A DNA stretch of 51,837 bases from Cnuella takakiae (GTDB taxonomy: Bacteria; Bacteroidota; Bacteroidia; Chitinophagales; Chitinophagaceae), in assembly GCF_001953305.1 (NCBI RefSeq), contig NZ_MTFE01000010.1, forward strand, positions 4,069,631-4,121,467, read 5' to 3'. The notes under the pieces are model-generated. The model saw only the letters and a list, made by a program, of their open reading frames with translations, did no database searches and was not told where the DNA came from. How positions within the stretch are numbered: the first letter of the stretch is position 1; every line of letters starts with the position of its first letter. A program made the translations under genes and the position numbers. Below are positions 42,556 to 50,520 of the stretch, in pieces.

Positions 42556-43947
42556 ATGAAGAAAACCCTAACGCTTACCGCGCTGCTGTTTGCGGTGCTG
42601 GTAACCGTAGCCCGACAACCCCAACAAGCCGTATGGAAGCCACTATTCAATGGCAAAGATCTCAGCGGATGGAAACAGCTCAATGGCAAGGCCCGCTACA
42701 CCATCGAAAATGGTGAGATCGTTGGCACTACCGTTTTTGGCGAGCCCAACTCTTTTATGGCCACAGAAAAAGACTACGGCGATTTTGTGCTGGAACTGGA
42801 ATACAAAGTAGACAGCACCATGAACTCGGGCATCCAGTTTCGCAGCCTCAGCAAACCCGATTACCAAAACGGCCGGGTGCATGGTTACCAGTTTGAGATT
42901 GATCCTTCGCGCCGCCGCTGGACAGGTGGCATTTACGACGAGGCCCGCCGCGACTGGCTCTATCCCATGGACCTCAACCCTGCCGCCCGCAATGCGTTCA
43001 AACAAAACCAGTGGAACAAGGTACGCATCGAGTGTATCGGCAACCATATCCGTACGTTTATCAACGGCGTACACGCCGCCTATGTGATTGATGATGTTAC
43101 CCCCCAGGGATTCATTGCCCTGCAGGTACATAGCATTGGCAAAAAAGAAGACGAAGGCCGCCAGATCCGCTGGCGCAATATCCGCATCCAAACCGAAGGG
43201 CTGAAGCCTTCGCCCATCAACGATGTATTCGTGGTAAACCTGCTGCCCAACAACCTGTCGGAGCAGGAACAACGCAATGGCGTAAGCCTGTTGTGGGATG
43301 GCAAAACCACCAATGGCTGGCGTGGTGCGCACAAGGATAAATTCCCGGAGCGCGGTTGGGAAATAAAAGATGGCGAACTGAGCGTGCAGCCTTCAGGTGG
43401 CGCGGAAAGCACCAATGGCGGGGATATCGTTTCCGAAAAACAATTTGGCGCTTTTGTACTCCAGTTTGATTTTAAACTAACCGAAGGCGCCAACAGCGGC
43501 GTAAAATATTTTGTTACCGAAAAAGAACAAAGCAGCGGCTCTGCCATTGGCCTGGAATACCAGGTGCTGGACGATGCCAAACACCCCGATGCCAAGCTTG
43601 GCGCCGCCAACAACCGCACGCTGGCATCGCTCTACGATCTTATTCCCTCAAACCGTGAACCCCGTGCCCGCCGCAAGATCGGCGAATGGAACCGCGGCAT
43701 GGTGGTGGTGTACCCCAACAACAAAGTGGAACACTGGCTCAATGGCTGGAAAGTGCTGGAATACCAGCGCGGCACGCCCACTTACGATGTGCTGGTAGCC
43801 CGCAGCAAATATGCCAACTGGCAGCAGTTTGGTATGGCGCCACAGGGCCGGATCCTGCTCCAGGATCATGGCGACAAAGTATCGTTCCGCAGCATCAAAA
43901 TACAGGAACTGAAAGCAGGCGAAGAACCGGCCTGCGACTGCAAATAA
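42556..43947 (+). CDS. Double DUF1080 protein (3-keto-glycoside hydrolase/lyase-like)
   Basis: A 463-residue exported protein with a signal peptide (MKKTLTLTALLFAVLVTVARQ) and two concanavalin-like DUF1080 (PF06439) domains. Domain 1 runs about 25-210 (PLFNGKDLSGWKQLNG ... NSGIQFRS ... NGVHAAYVID), and domain 2 about 240-455 (LLWDGKTTNGWRGAHKD ... NSGVKYFVTE ... GLEYQVLDD). Members of this family hydrolyse or eliminate 3-keto-glycosides made by Gfo/Idh/MocA enzymes. Two such enzymes flank this gene. The start at 42556 leaves the operator-like palindrome outside the gene; the longer frame from 42505 would include it. Confidence 0.9.
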   Translation: MKKTLTLTALLFAVLVTVARQPQQAVWKPLFNGKDLSGWKQLNGKARYTIENGEIVGTTVFGEPNSFMATEKDYGDFVLELEYKVDSTMNSGIQFRSLSKPDYQNGRVHGYQFEIDPSRRRWTGGIYDEARRDWLYPMDLNPAARNAFKQNQWNKVRIECIGNHIRTFINGVHAAYVIDDVTPQGFIALQVHSIGKKEDEGRQIRWRNIRIQTEGLKPSPINDVFVVNLLPNNLSEQEQRNGVSLLWDGKTTNGWRGAHKDKFPERGWEIKDGELSVQPSGGAESTNGGDIVSEKQFGAFVLQFDFKLTEGANSGVKYFVTEKEQSSGSAIGLEYQVLDDAKHPDAKLGAANNRTLASLYDLIPSNREPRARRKIGEWNRGMVVVYPNNKVEHWLNGWKVLEYQRGTPTYDVLVARSKYANWQQFGMAPQGRILLQDHGDKVSFRSIKIQELKAGEEPACDCK

Positions 43948-44047
43948 GTTTGGGATTTGGTGTTTGGTGTTTGGAGTTAACAGCCAAACCCTTAGCTCCA
44001 AACACCAAACTCCCAACACTAAACCCATAACTCCAAACTTCAAACCT
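43948..44047. repeat. TTTGG/CCAAA word repeat with 14-base inverted arms
   Basis: The first half is built of TTTGG words and the second of CCAAA words. Arms TTTGGTGTTTGGAG (43963-43976) and CTCCAAACACCAAA (43996-44009) are perfectly complementary, and further CCAAA variants extend to the next start codon. Confidence 0.7.
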
Positions 44048-44053
44048 TGTCAT

Positions 44054-45409
44054 ATGTCATCCCGCAGAGACTTTATAACAAAATCGTCCAAGGCCGCAGC
44101 AGGCCTGTACCTGGGCACCATGGGAATGAGTGCTAAAAGTTATGCCCGTATCCTGGGCGCCAACGACCGCGTTAATGTTGGCGTAGTTGGTTATAGCGAC
44201 CGTTTCAGGCAATCCCTGTTGCCCTCTTTCCTCAACCACCACAAAGAACTCAACTTCGATATTGTAGCTGTTTCGGATATCTGGAAAATGCGCCGTGAGG
44301 AAGGCAGTGCGGCGCTCAAGGAAAAGATTGGCCACGATGTAAAAGCCTGCGTGAACAATGACGAGTTGTACCGCATGAAGGACCTCAATGCAGTGATTGT
44401 TGCCACGGCCGACTTCCAGCATGCCCTGCATACCATTGAAGGGGTGAAGGCAGGCTGCGATGTGTATTGCGAAAAGCCTTTTGCCGAAACCATGGACGAT
44501 GCCAATGCCGCCCTTGATGCGGTAAAGGCCTCCGGAAAGATTGTGCAGATCGGTTCTCAACGCCGCAGCGGCCGCAACTATAAAAAGGCCGCCGATTTTG
44601 TACAAAGCGGCAAGTTTGGCCCCATCACCATGGTGGAACTTACCTGGAACGTAAACCAGCCCGGCCGCTGGCGCCGCCCTGGCCTGCTCGACAAAATCAG
44701 GCAGGAAGACACCGATTGGAACCGCTTTTTGATGAACCGTCCCAAGGAAGCCTGGGACCCGCGCAAATACCTCGAGTTCCGCCTGTTCTGGCCCTACTCT
44801 TCCGGCCTGCCCGGACAGTGGATGAGCCACCAGATTGATACCGTGCATTGGTTCAGCGGCCTGGCGCATCCACGCAGCGTGGTAGCCAATGGCGGCATTT
44901 ATATGTGGAAAGACGGACGCCGCAACTGGGACACCCTCACTGCCGTATTTGACTACGGCCCGCAAAACCAGCAGGACGCAGGCTTCCAGGTAACCTTTGC
45001 CTCGCGCATGCACAACGGCGACGAACGCCCCGCCGAACTCTATTTTTCCAATGGCGGAGAAATGAACCTGATCACCAACAAGGTATCGCCCGCCGGCGGC
45101 CTGCGGGAAAACTTTGCATCGGCCATGAATATGAAGCCCAACCTCCTGCCCGAGATGAGCCTCGCAGTAGATGATGTGGCAGCCGTAGCTTCGGCCAATA
45201 CCGGCGGCGACCCGCTGACCAGTGCGCACATGCGCAACTGGATGGAATCGGTTCGCGACCGCAAACAACCCAACGCTCCTGTTGAAGCCGGTTACAACCA
45301 CTCCATAGCCTGTATCATGACCACGGCCGCCATCCGCACCGGTGAAAAGGCCACCTTCGATCCTCAAAAAAGACAGGTGGTTGCGGGGGGAAAGGTGTTT
45401 AAGTATTGA
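44054..45409 (+). CDS. Tat-exported Gfo/Idh/MocA oxidoreductase
   Basis: A 451-residue oxidoreductase with a twin-arginine signal (MSSRRDFITKSSKAAAGLYLG). The Rossmann part is NVGVVGYSDRFRQSLLPSF and DIVAVSDIWKM, the EKP motif lies in DVYCEKPFAETMDDA, and the substrate side includes LPGQWMSHQIDTVHWFSG. The start at 44054 was chosen because the frame open from 43964 codes only for repeat-derived residues before the Tat motif. It lies downstream of the DUF1080 gene and upstream of the DUF6807 gene on the same strand, so it probably works with them on exported sugars. Confidence 0.93.
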   Translation: MSSRRDFITKSSKAAAGLYLGTMGMSAKSYARILGANDRVNVGVVGYSDRFRQSLLPSFLNHHKELNFDIVAVSDIWKMRREEGSAALKEKIGHDVKACVNNDELYRMKDLNAVIVATADFQHALHTIEGVKAGCDVYCEKPFAETMDDANAALDAVKASGKIVQIGSQRRSGRNYKKAADFVQSGKFGPITMVELTWNVNQPGRWRRPGLLDKIRQEDTDWNRFLMNRPKEAWDPRKYLEFRLFWPYSSGLPGQWMSHQIDTVHWFSGLAHPRSVVANGGIYMWKDGRRNWDTLTAVFDYGPQNQQDAGFQVTFASRMHNGDERPAELYFSNGGEMNLITNKVSPAGGLRENFASAMNMKPNLLPEMSLAVDDVAAVASANTGGDPLTSAHMRNWMESVRDRKQPNAPVEAGYNHSIACIMTTAAIRTGEKATFDPQKRQVVAGGKVFKY

Positions 45410-45422
45410 GCGCAATTGAGGA

Positions 45423-45466
45423 ATGGACCATAGATGATGGACCATAGACCATCATCTATGGTCCAT
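45423..45466. repeat. Hairpin with ATGGACCAT words
   Basis: Perfect 18-base arms (45423-45440 and 45449-45466) with an 8-base loop, made of ATGGACCATAG words, lie 14 bases after the Gfo/Idh stop. A second arm-like ATCTATGGTCC follows. It shares its vocabulary with the hairpin at 48804-48850. Confidence 0.8.
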
Positions 45467-45523
45467 TATCTATGGTCCGATTTCAAGCTAACCTATTAGC
45501 GATAGAACTCGCCACATACAATC

Positions 45524-46561
45524 ATGAAAAAACTATTACTCTTATTAAGCATACAGGCTTTGGCATTGGGCGGCTTTGCCCAGCAAAAAGGCTTCAGTTT
45601 TGCGGAGCATAAAGACAAACAGCAGGTAGACCTTTTGCTCAATGGCAAAATGATCACCGCCTATTGCTACTACGACTCGGCAAAGAAAGGGTTCCTTTGG
45701 CCCATCAACACCGTTGACGGCATTACCGTAACCCGTGGATACCCCTTTGCACCGCGTGCCGGTGAGCGCACCGATCATCCGCATCACCAGGGCTTGTGGA
45801 TGAATTACGAAGCTGTGAACGGGCTGGATTTCTGGAACCACTCCACCGCCATTGCTTTCGACAAACGCGATAAGTATGGCACTATTCTGAACCACAAAAT
45901 TGTGGATAAGAAAACGGGGCCGGAAGGCGCTACACTTGTTACCACTGCCGACTGGGTGCGCCCCGATGGACACGTACTGCTGAATGAAAGCACAACCCAC
46001 CGGTTTACCACGAAAGGCAACCAGCTGTTTATTGACCGTATCACCACGTTGAAAGCAAACGACCTGGACGTGGTATTTAAAGATGTGAAGGATGGCTTTA
46101 TTGCCCTGCGTGTAGCCCGCGAACTGGAACTGCCTTCGCAGCAGGCTGATGTATTTGTGGATGCCAATGGCATTAAAACGGCAGTACCTAAGATCAACAA
46201 CGAAGGTGTAACCGGCAATTACCTCACCTCTGAAGGCGTGAGCGGCGATGCCTCCTGGAGCACCCGTGGCCGCTGGACGGCACTGCATGGCAAGAAGGAT
46301 GGCAAGGACATCGTGATCGCCATTTTCGATCATCCTTCCAATGTGGGCTACCCCGCCTACCGCCATGCCCGTGGCTATGGCCTGTTTGCCATCAACCCGC
46401 TGGGCCAAAAAGTATTCAGCAATGGAAAAGAAGAACTCAACCTGACGCTGAAACCCGGTCAATCCACAACCTTCCACTACCGGGTGCTGGTATCATCGGG
46501 CGAACCGGTGAATGCAGCTGCACTCAATGGCATAGCAGATGCTTTTGCAAAAGAGCAGTGA
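45524..46561 (+). CDS. DUF6807 (PmoA-family) exported protein
   Basis: A 345-residue exported protein with a signal peptide (MKKLLLLLSIQALALGGFAQ). It matches the DUF6807 group, often annotated methane oxygenase PmoA although unrelated to methane use. Features are RGYPFAPRAGERTDHPHHQGLWMNYEAVNGLDFWNHS, the STTHRFTTKGNQLFIDRITTL stretch and IAIFDHPSNVGYPAYRHARGYGLFAINPLG. The His-rich DHPHHQG could bind a metal or sugar. It commonly occurs with Gfo/Idh/MocA and DUF1080 genes, as here, so it may act on keto-sugars, but its reaction is not known to me. Confidence 0.82.
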   Translation: MKKLLLLLSIQALALGGFAQQKGFSFAEHKDKQQVDLLLNGKMITAYCYYDSAKKGFLWPINTVDGITVTRGYPFAPRAGERTDHPHHQGLWMNYEAVNGLDFWNHSTAIAFDKRDKYGTILNHKIVDKKTGPEGATLVTTADWVRPDGHVLLNESTTHRFTTKGNQLFIDRITTLKANDLDVVFKDVKDGFIALRVARELELPSQQADVFVDANGIKTAVPKINNEGVTGNYLTSEGVSGDASWSTRGRWTALHGKKDGKDIVIAIFDHPSNVGYPAYRHARGYGLFAINPLGQKVFSNGKEELNLTLKPGQSTTFHYRVLVSSGEPVNAAALNGIADAFAKEQ

Positions 46562-46652
46562 GCTTGGTTGCAAAATGCAAGTTTCAGGATGTAGAAATTG
46601 ACCAAAGTGGCACTGCAAAAATGAAACAGGTGATAGAAAAAAACTAAAACAG

Positions 46653-46678
46653 AGCCTGCAGCAATGCAGGCTTTTTTA
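46653..46678 (+). terminator. Terminator after the DUF6807 gene
   Basis: AGCCTGCA (46653-46660) and TGCAGGCT (46665-46672) form an 8-base-pair stem with a 4-base loop followed by T5AT. Confidence 0.85.
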
Positions 46679-46790
46679 TACGGCCGGTTTGTTTGCAGGC
46701 GGATGAATCCTATACCGTTCGTTTCCTGCTGGACTGAGCCATTGATTATGATACCAGCAACAGCAATTGGCAACTTATTATTGGAATGAG

Positions 46791-46854
46791 CCCACGGTTT
46801 CAACCGTGGGAAAGTAGCACTCATGCAATTGATACCAAACCGTTTCAACGGTTT
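46791..46854. repeat. Two neighbouring ACGGTT-type palindromes
   Basis: CCCACGGTT-TC-AACCGTGGG (46791-46810) and AAACCGTT-TC-AACGGTTT (46837-46854) share the centre GTTTCAAC and the same loop. They are 26 bases apart and look like two members of one dispersed palindrome family. Confidence 0.7.
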
Positions 46855-46974
46855 CAATAAGCCCCTGCATTCATCATGGTTGTGCAAACAGATGCGTTAA
46901 AGCTAACCGCTTATAACTTCTTCCACGGCTATCTTGAAATTGGCTTAAGCGCTGTACCTGCTTGTTGCAACAGT

Positions 46975-47298
46975 TCAAAAGCGCTTTTGCATCCGCGCTT
47001 TTTTCACCACGCCATAAACCACCAGACCTGCGCCTGCAAACAGTGCACCCAACAAAGGACCATAACCACCCGGCATCCAGTCGCCCACCATCAAACCCAG
47101 GGCAATGCCACCGGCAATAATACCCACCTGCGGCCAGAAATCACTCCGTGCAAGATTGGGGTCCATCCCTTTTTCAATGAGCGCAAGCCGCTCCCGGTTG
47201 CGGGCAGTGATGTACAGGTAAAAGATGGCTACAATACTCAACAGCACCAGCACTACCACTAAAACCATCAGGATGGGGGAAACGAAATTGTTGTTCAT
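46975..47298 (-). CDS. DUF6249-like membrane protein, ECF-linked
   Basis: A 107-residue protein with an N-terminal transmembrane helix (SPILMVLVVVLVLLSIVAIFYLYI), a charged stretch with ALIEKGMDPN, and two more hydrophobic segments (VGIIAGGIALGLMVGDW, LLGALFAGAGLVVYGVV). It resembles the DUF6249 group. It is transcribed away from the sigma factor gene, and its promoter carries the same ECF-type elements as that gene, so it is probably a target or partner of the sigma factor. Its function is unknown. Confidence 0.78.
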   Translation of the reverse strand: MNNNFVSPILMVLVVVLVLLSIVAIFYLYITARNRERLALIEKGMDPNLARSDFWPQVGIIAGGIALGLMVGDWMPGGYGPLLGALFAGAGLVVYGVVKKARMQKRF

Positions 47299-47313
47299 GG
47301 CATTTGTTTTTCG

Positions 47314-47344
47314 TTAGACAGTTGGCAGCAATGAAATGGTTACA
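47314..47344 (-). promoter_or_regulatory. ECF-type promoter of the DUF6249-like gene
   Basis: On the minus strand TGTAACC (complement of 47338-47344) is followed by GTCTAA (complement of 47314-47319) with 16 bases between AACCAT and GTCTAA. This is the classical AAC / GTC arrangement of ECF sigma promoters. Confidence 0.65.
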
Positions 47345-47361
47345 AAAATTTTTTTGTAACC
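47338..47361. promoter_or_regulatory. Palindrome forming both ECF -35 regions
   Basis: GGTTACAAAAA (47338-47348) and TTTTTGTAACC (47351-47361) are perfect complements around TT. Each arm supplies the -35 TGTAACC of one divergent ECF promoter. Confidence 0.7.
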
Positions 47362-47385
47362 TTCGGTACCATTTATCTTGTCTAA
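47355..47385 (+). promoter_or_regulatory. ECF-type promoter of the sigma factor gene
   Basis: TGTAACCTT (47355-47363), then 16 bases, then GTCTAA (47380-47385). It mirrors the promoter of the divergent gene and suggests positive autoregulation. The start codon GTG at 47391 would be at or very near the transcription start. Confidence 0.65.
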
Positions 47386-47390
47386 CAAAG

Positions 47391-47969
47391 GTGACCCAAC
47401 AGGAAGAGCATATCATCATCAGCAAGGTGCTTGCCGGCAACAGCGAAGCTTTTGCATCGCTGGTATATGCCTGCCAAGATCTTGCGGTGATCACAGCTTA
47501 CAATATCCTGCTCAACCGCGAAGATGCCGAAGAAATAGCACAGGACGCTTTTGTGCAGGCATACCAGTCGCTTGCCAGCTTCAAAAAGGAATCGCGGTTT
47601 TCATCCTGGCTTTATCGCATTGTGGTAAACAAGGCGCTGAACAAAAAGAGTATAAAAAGGCACTACACCATTGCCATTACCGAAACGGATGGCGGAACGG
47701 TGGCAGGCGATCTCGCAGGTGATTTTGTTTTTCCACAAGGAGCCGAAAACAGGAAGTACATACAGGCCGCCTTGCAACAACTCCAGTTTAACGAAAGGCT
47801 TTGCCTGACCCTGCACTACTTAAATGAATTTTCCATTCCCGAAATCAACCAGCTCACCAACCTGTCGCAGGCCAACATAAAAGTGCTGCTGCACAGGGGC
47901 CGTAAAAACCTGTACGGCATTTTAAAAAGCCTGCTCAAAGACGAACTAACCCAACTGAAACAGCCATGA
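47391..47969 (+). CDS. ECF-type RNA polymerase sigma factor
   Basis: A 192-residue sigma-70 family factor of the ECF class. Region 2 is visible as FASLVYACQDLAVITAYNILLNREDAEEIAQDAFVQAYQSLASFK and SRFSSWLYRIVVNKALN; region 4 as ALQQLQFNERLCLTLHYLNEFSIPEINQLTNLSQANIKVLLHRGRKNL. The GTG at 47391 (TQQEEHIIISKVLAG follows) is preferred over an ATG at 47304, because the promoter lies between them. The gene overlaps the next, which codes for a small membrane protein, in the manner of sigma/anti-sigma pairs. Confidence 0.93.
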   Translation: MTQQEEHIIISKVLAGNSEAFASLVYACQDLAVITAYNILLNREDAEEIAQDAFVQAYQSLASFKKESRFSSWLYRIVVNKALNKKSIKRHYTIAITETDGGTVAGDLAGDFVFPQGAENRKYIQAALQQLQFNERLCLTLHYLNEFSIPEINQLTNLSQANIKVLLHRGRKNLYGILKSLLKDELTQLKQP

Positions 47970-48316
47970 AAAACGATGATCCAATAAAAAAGTTACTGGC
48001 CAACAGTACCGAGGGGGCCCCTCCAAACTTCCTGCAATCGGTGATGAACCGGGTGCAGCAAACATCAACCTATGTGCCCCTTGTGCCGGCCGGCATCCGC
48101 AATCATTTCCTGTTAGCTTTTGCAACCATTGCCGCGGCGATTGTAATCATCTGCATATTGGCGCTGCTTGCAGGCACCCCCATTCCCGGCTGGTTTGCAA
48201 ACCTCCGTTTTAAAGAATGGGAAGGGCAACAAATTCTTTACTTTACCCTGCTGTTTTCCGTATTGGGCACCGGTTATTTTTGGATGCATTTCCGCTCAAT
48301 CAGGAAAGGATCATAA
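47966..48316 (+). CDS. Small membrane protein, putative anti-sigma factor
   Basis: A 116-residue protein whose ATG overlaps the sigma factor stop (ATGA), so it is translationally coupled to it. The first 45 residues are soluble (DDPIKKLLANSTEGAPPNFLQSVMNRVQQ), followed by two transmembrane helices (LLAFATIAAAIVIICILALLAG, ILYFTLLFSVLGTGYFWMHF). No zinc-binding anti-sigma motif is seen, but the size, topology and position fit a membrane anti-sigma factor. That role is an inference. Confidence 0.75.
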   Translation: MKNDDPIKKLLANSTEGAPPNFLQSVMNRVQQTSTYVPLVPAGIRNHFLLAFATIAAAIVIICILALLAGTPIPGWFANLRFKEWEGQQILYFTLLFSVLGTGYFWMHFRSIRKGS

Positions 48317-48392
48317 GCAAATTCAGCAGCACCACTTTGGGTTAAGGCACTGCAAACAACAGCATGTTGCTTTCCTGAAATAAATCTTTTGC

Positions 48393-48812
48393 ATGCCACA
48401 CGACCTTCAACGATTCATCGATGCGCAGAAAAACGTTTACCAACAGGCATTATTAGAAATATCCGGCGGCCGGAAACAAAGCCATTGGATGTGGTTCATC
48501 TTTCCACAAATGAAAGGATTGGGCCGCAGCAGCAATGCGCAGTATTATGGCATCGGCAGTTTGGAAGAAGCAAGTGCATACATTGCACACCCGGTACTAG
48601 GCACCCGGCTGGTGGAGATTTCAAAAGCGTTGCTGCAATTACCACAGCATGATGCCCGTGCCGTGCTGGGCAGCCCCGACGACCAGAAACTGCGCTCTTC
48701 CATGACCCTGTTTGCACAGGTACCCGGCGCCGATCCTGTTTTTGGGCAAGTACTGCAAACTTATTTCGGAGGCCGGAAGGACGAACGCACGATTGAATTA
48801 CTGCAGGCATAG
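48393..48812 (+). CDS. DUF1810 family protein
   Basis: A 139-residue protein matching DUF1810: DLQRFIDAQKNVYQQALLEISGGRKQSHWMWFIFPQMKGLGRSSNAQYYGI (split across the first 60 residues) is the family signature, and YIAHPVLGTRLVEISKALLQL and PDDQKLRSSMTLFAQV complete it. DUF1810 proteins are small cytoplasmic proteins related to the ADP-ribose-processing neighbourhood; their role is unclear. The last two codons and the stop lie in the left arm of a 21-base hairpin. Confidence 0.9.
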   Translation: MPHDLQRFIDAQKNVYQQALLEISGGRKQSHWMWFIFPQMKGLGRSSNAQYYGIGSLEEASAYIAHPVLGTRLVEISKALLQLPQHDARAVLGSPDDQKLRSSMTLFAQVPGADPVFGQVLQTYFGGRKDERTIELLQA

Positions 48813-48850
48813 ACCATGGTCCATCGTCCATGGACCATGGTCTATGCCTG
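48804..48850. terminator. 21-base-pair perfect hairpin between convergent genes
   Basis: Arms 48804-48824 and 48830-48850 are perfectly complementary with a 5-base loop, built of ACCATGGTCCAT words. The left arm includes the DUF1810 stop codon, and the right arm ends four bases before the stop of the convergent Gfo/Idh gene. There is no T run, so it may act as a stem-only terminator or RNA stabiliser. Confidence 0.7.
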
Positions 48851-48853
48851 TAC

Positions 48854-50224
48854 TTAACTGATTGCTTTAAATGGATGCGTATAGCCATCACGGTACTTGC
48901 GGGCCAGCAGGGCGGTGGCTTCTGCATCGTTTACCACTACTTTTTTTACCGGGTCGTACACCAGGGGCCGGCCACCCAGCTTCATGCTGATATTGGCGAG
49001 GATGCAACTGGCGGTGGAAATATGCCCTTCTGCAACATCGGCAACAGGCCTGCCGCCTTTCTCTATAGCATTTATAAAATTGCGCATATGCCGCCGCGTA
49101 GCCGATGCGGTATGCAGTTCGATATCTTTTTCTTTTAAATCTTCAGGATATTTTTCTTTTTCAAACAACGGCGTACCGGTAAGCTTTTCGCCTTTTTCAT
49201 TGGGAATAAACTCGTATTTAAAAACACTGCATTTCAAGGTCCCCTTCTCGCCATACAGGATATAAGCCCAGGGATATTCGGGGTCGGCAGGCGGCCCCCA
49301 GGAGCGGTGCTGCCATACGCAGTTGAGATCGTCGTAAGCAAAAACGGCGTGCTGCGTATCGGAGGTATTGCTTTTGGCGGCTTTGTCCACATAAATGCCG
49401 CCGTGCGAGGTGATGGATTTGGGCCAGCCCAGTCCCAGCATCCAGCGGGTGGCATCAAACATGTGTACACACATATCACCCACGATGCCATTGCCATATT
49501 CCATAAAAGCACGCCACCAGCCCCGGTGCGGCATGCCATCAAAAGGACGCAGCGGCGCAGGGCCCGTCCAGGCATCGTAATCCAGATGGGCAGGCACGGG
49601 TTGCACCGATGGATTGCTGCCGTTGCGCATGTGGTAGTAGCAGCACATGTCTACATGGTGCACCTTGCCCAGCATACCGCTGTCGATGATCTTCTCCTTG
49701 GCTTCCACCAGGTGCGGCGTACTGCGGCGCTGCGTACCAATTTGCACCACGCGGTTGTAATTGCGGGCGGCAGCCAGTATGGCCTCACCTTCCAGCACAT
49801 CTACCGAAATGGGTTTTTGCAGGTAAACATGCGCACCAGCCTTGATGGCATCAATGGCCTGCAGGGCATGCCAGTGGTCGGGTGAACCAATTAATACGAT
49901 ATCAGGTTTTGTTTCCTGCAGCAGCTTGCGGTAGTCCGTGTATTGCTTGGGTTCTTTTTTTGATGCCTGTCTTTGTGCCACCAAACCTGCAGCTTCGGCA
50001 AGCATATTTTTATCTACATCGGCAAGTGCCACCACATCTACCGGCGCTACCTGTATCAGTTTAAACAAATCGCTTTTACCATACCAACCAGAGCCGATAA
50101 GGGCAACACGATAAGGCGGTGCGGCAGCAAAGCGCTGCATGCCACTGGCTCTGATGGCTGTAAGGGATAATGCGGCGGCGGCACCTTTGAGCAGGCTGCG
50201 GCGGTGAACAGACGGCACGGGCAT
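48854..50224 (-). CDS. Tat-exported Gfo/Idh/MocA oxidoreductase
   Basis: A 456-residue oxidoreductase with a twin-arginine signal (VHRRSLLKGAAAALSLTAI). The Rossmann motif is RVALIGSGWYGKSDLFKLIQ, followed by DVVALADVDKNML. The usual EKP motif reads QKP here (AHVYLQKPISVDVLEGEA), keeping the Lys. NGIVGDMCVHMFDATRWMLG holds the catalytic-region His and Asp. It is the third enzyme of this family in the window, and its role in exported keto-sugar chemistry is inferred by analogy. Confidence 0.92.
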   Translation of the reverse strand: MPVPSVHRRSLLKGAAAALSLTAIRASGMQRFAAAPPYRVALIGSGWYGKSDLFKLIQVAPVDVVALADVDKNMLAEAAGLVAQRQASKKEPKQYTDYRKLLQETKPDIVLIGSPDHWHALQAIDAIKAGAHVYLQKPISVDVLEGEAILAAARNYNRVVQIGTQRRSTPHLVEAKEKIIDSGMLGKVHHVDMCCYYHMRNGSNPSVQPVPAHLDYDAWTGPAPLRPFDGMPHRGWWRAFMEYGNGIVGDMCVHMFDATRWMLGLGWPKSITSHGGIYVDKAAKSNTSDTQHAVFAYDDLNCVWQHRSWGPPADPEYPWAYILYGEKGTLKCSVFKYEFIPNEKGEKLTGTPLFEKEKYPEDLKEKDIELHTASATRRHMRNFINAIEKGGRPVADVAEGHISTASCILANISMKLGGRPLVYDPVKKVVVNDAEATALLARKYRDGYTHPFKAIS

Positions 50225-50520
50225 ATAGCAAACATTTAGACTACGTCTAAAATAAGCAAAGCATCAGAAAGGCCGGCCACAATCTTATTGCACATACACA
50301 AAATGTTGCGGCAGTAGAACAGCTATCAACAACTTTGCTGCGAAATGGGAACTGCCACAGCGATATGCATAATAAACTTTCTCCAAACAACGGCAAGACA
50401 GGGAGCCCTATAAAGCAAGGATCAAACAGCAGATCAACTCCTATTCGCGAGGTCACATGATGCAACAAAAAACGCCATTTCAGGCGCAGGAAATGCTAGA
50501 GCTACTGGCGAATACTCGTT
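50225..50520. other. Intergenic region, nothing recognised
   Basis: About 300 bases between two minus-strand genes. The promoter of the Gfo/Idh gene must lie near 50225-50290. A 73-codon minus-strand frame has no recognisable features. Confidence 0.4.

Larger units (their letters stand above)
46562..46974. other. Intergenic region with terminator and two palindromes
   Basis: About 410 bases between the DUF6807 gene and the convergent DUF6249-like gene. It holds the terminator at 46653-46678 and the two palindromes at 46791-46854. No gene is supported. Confidence 0.5.
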
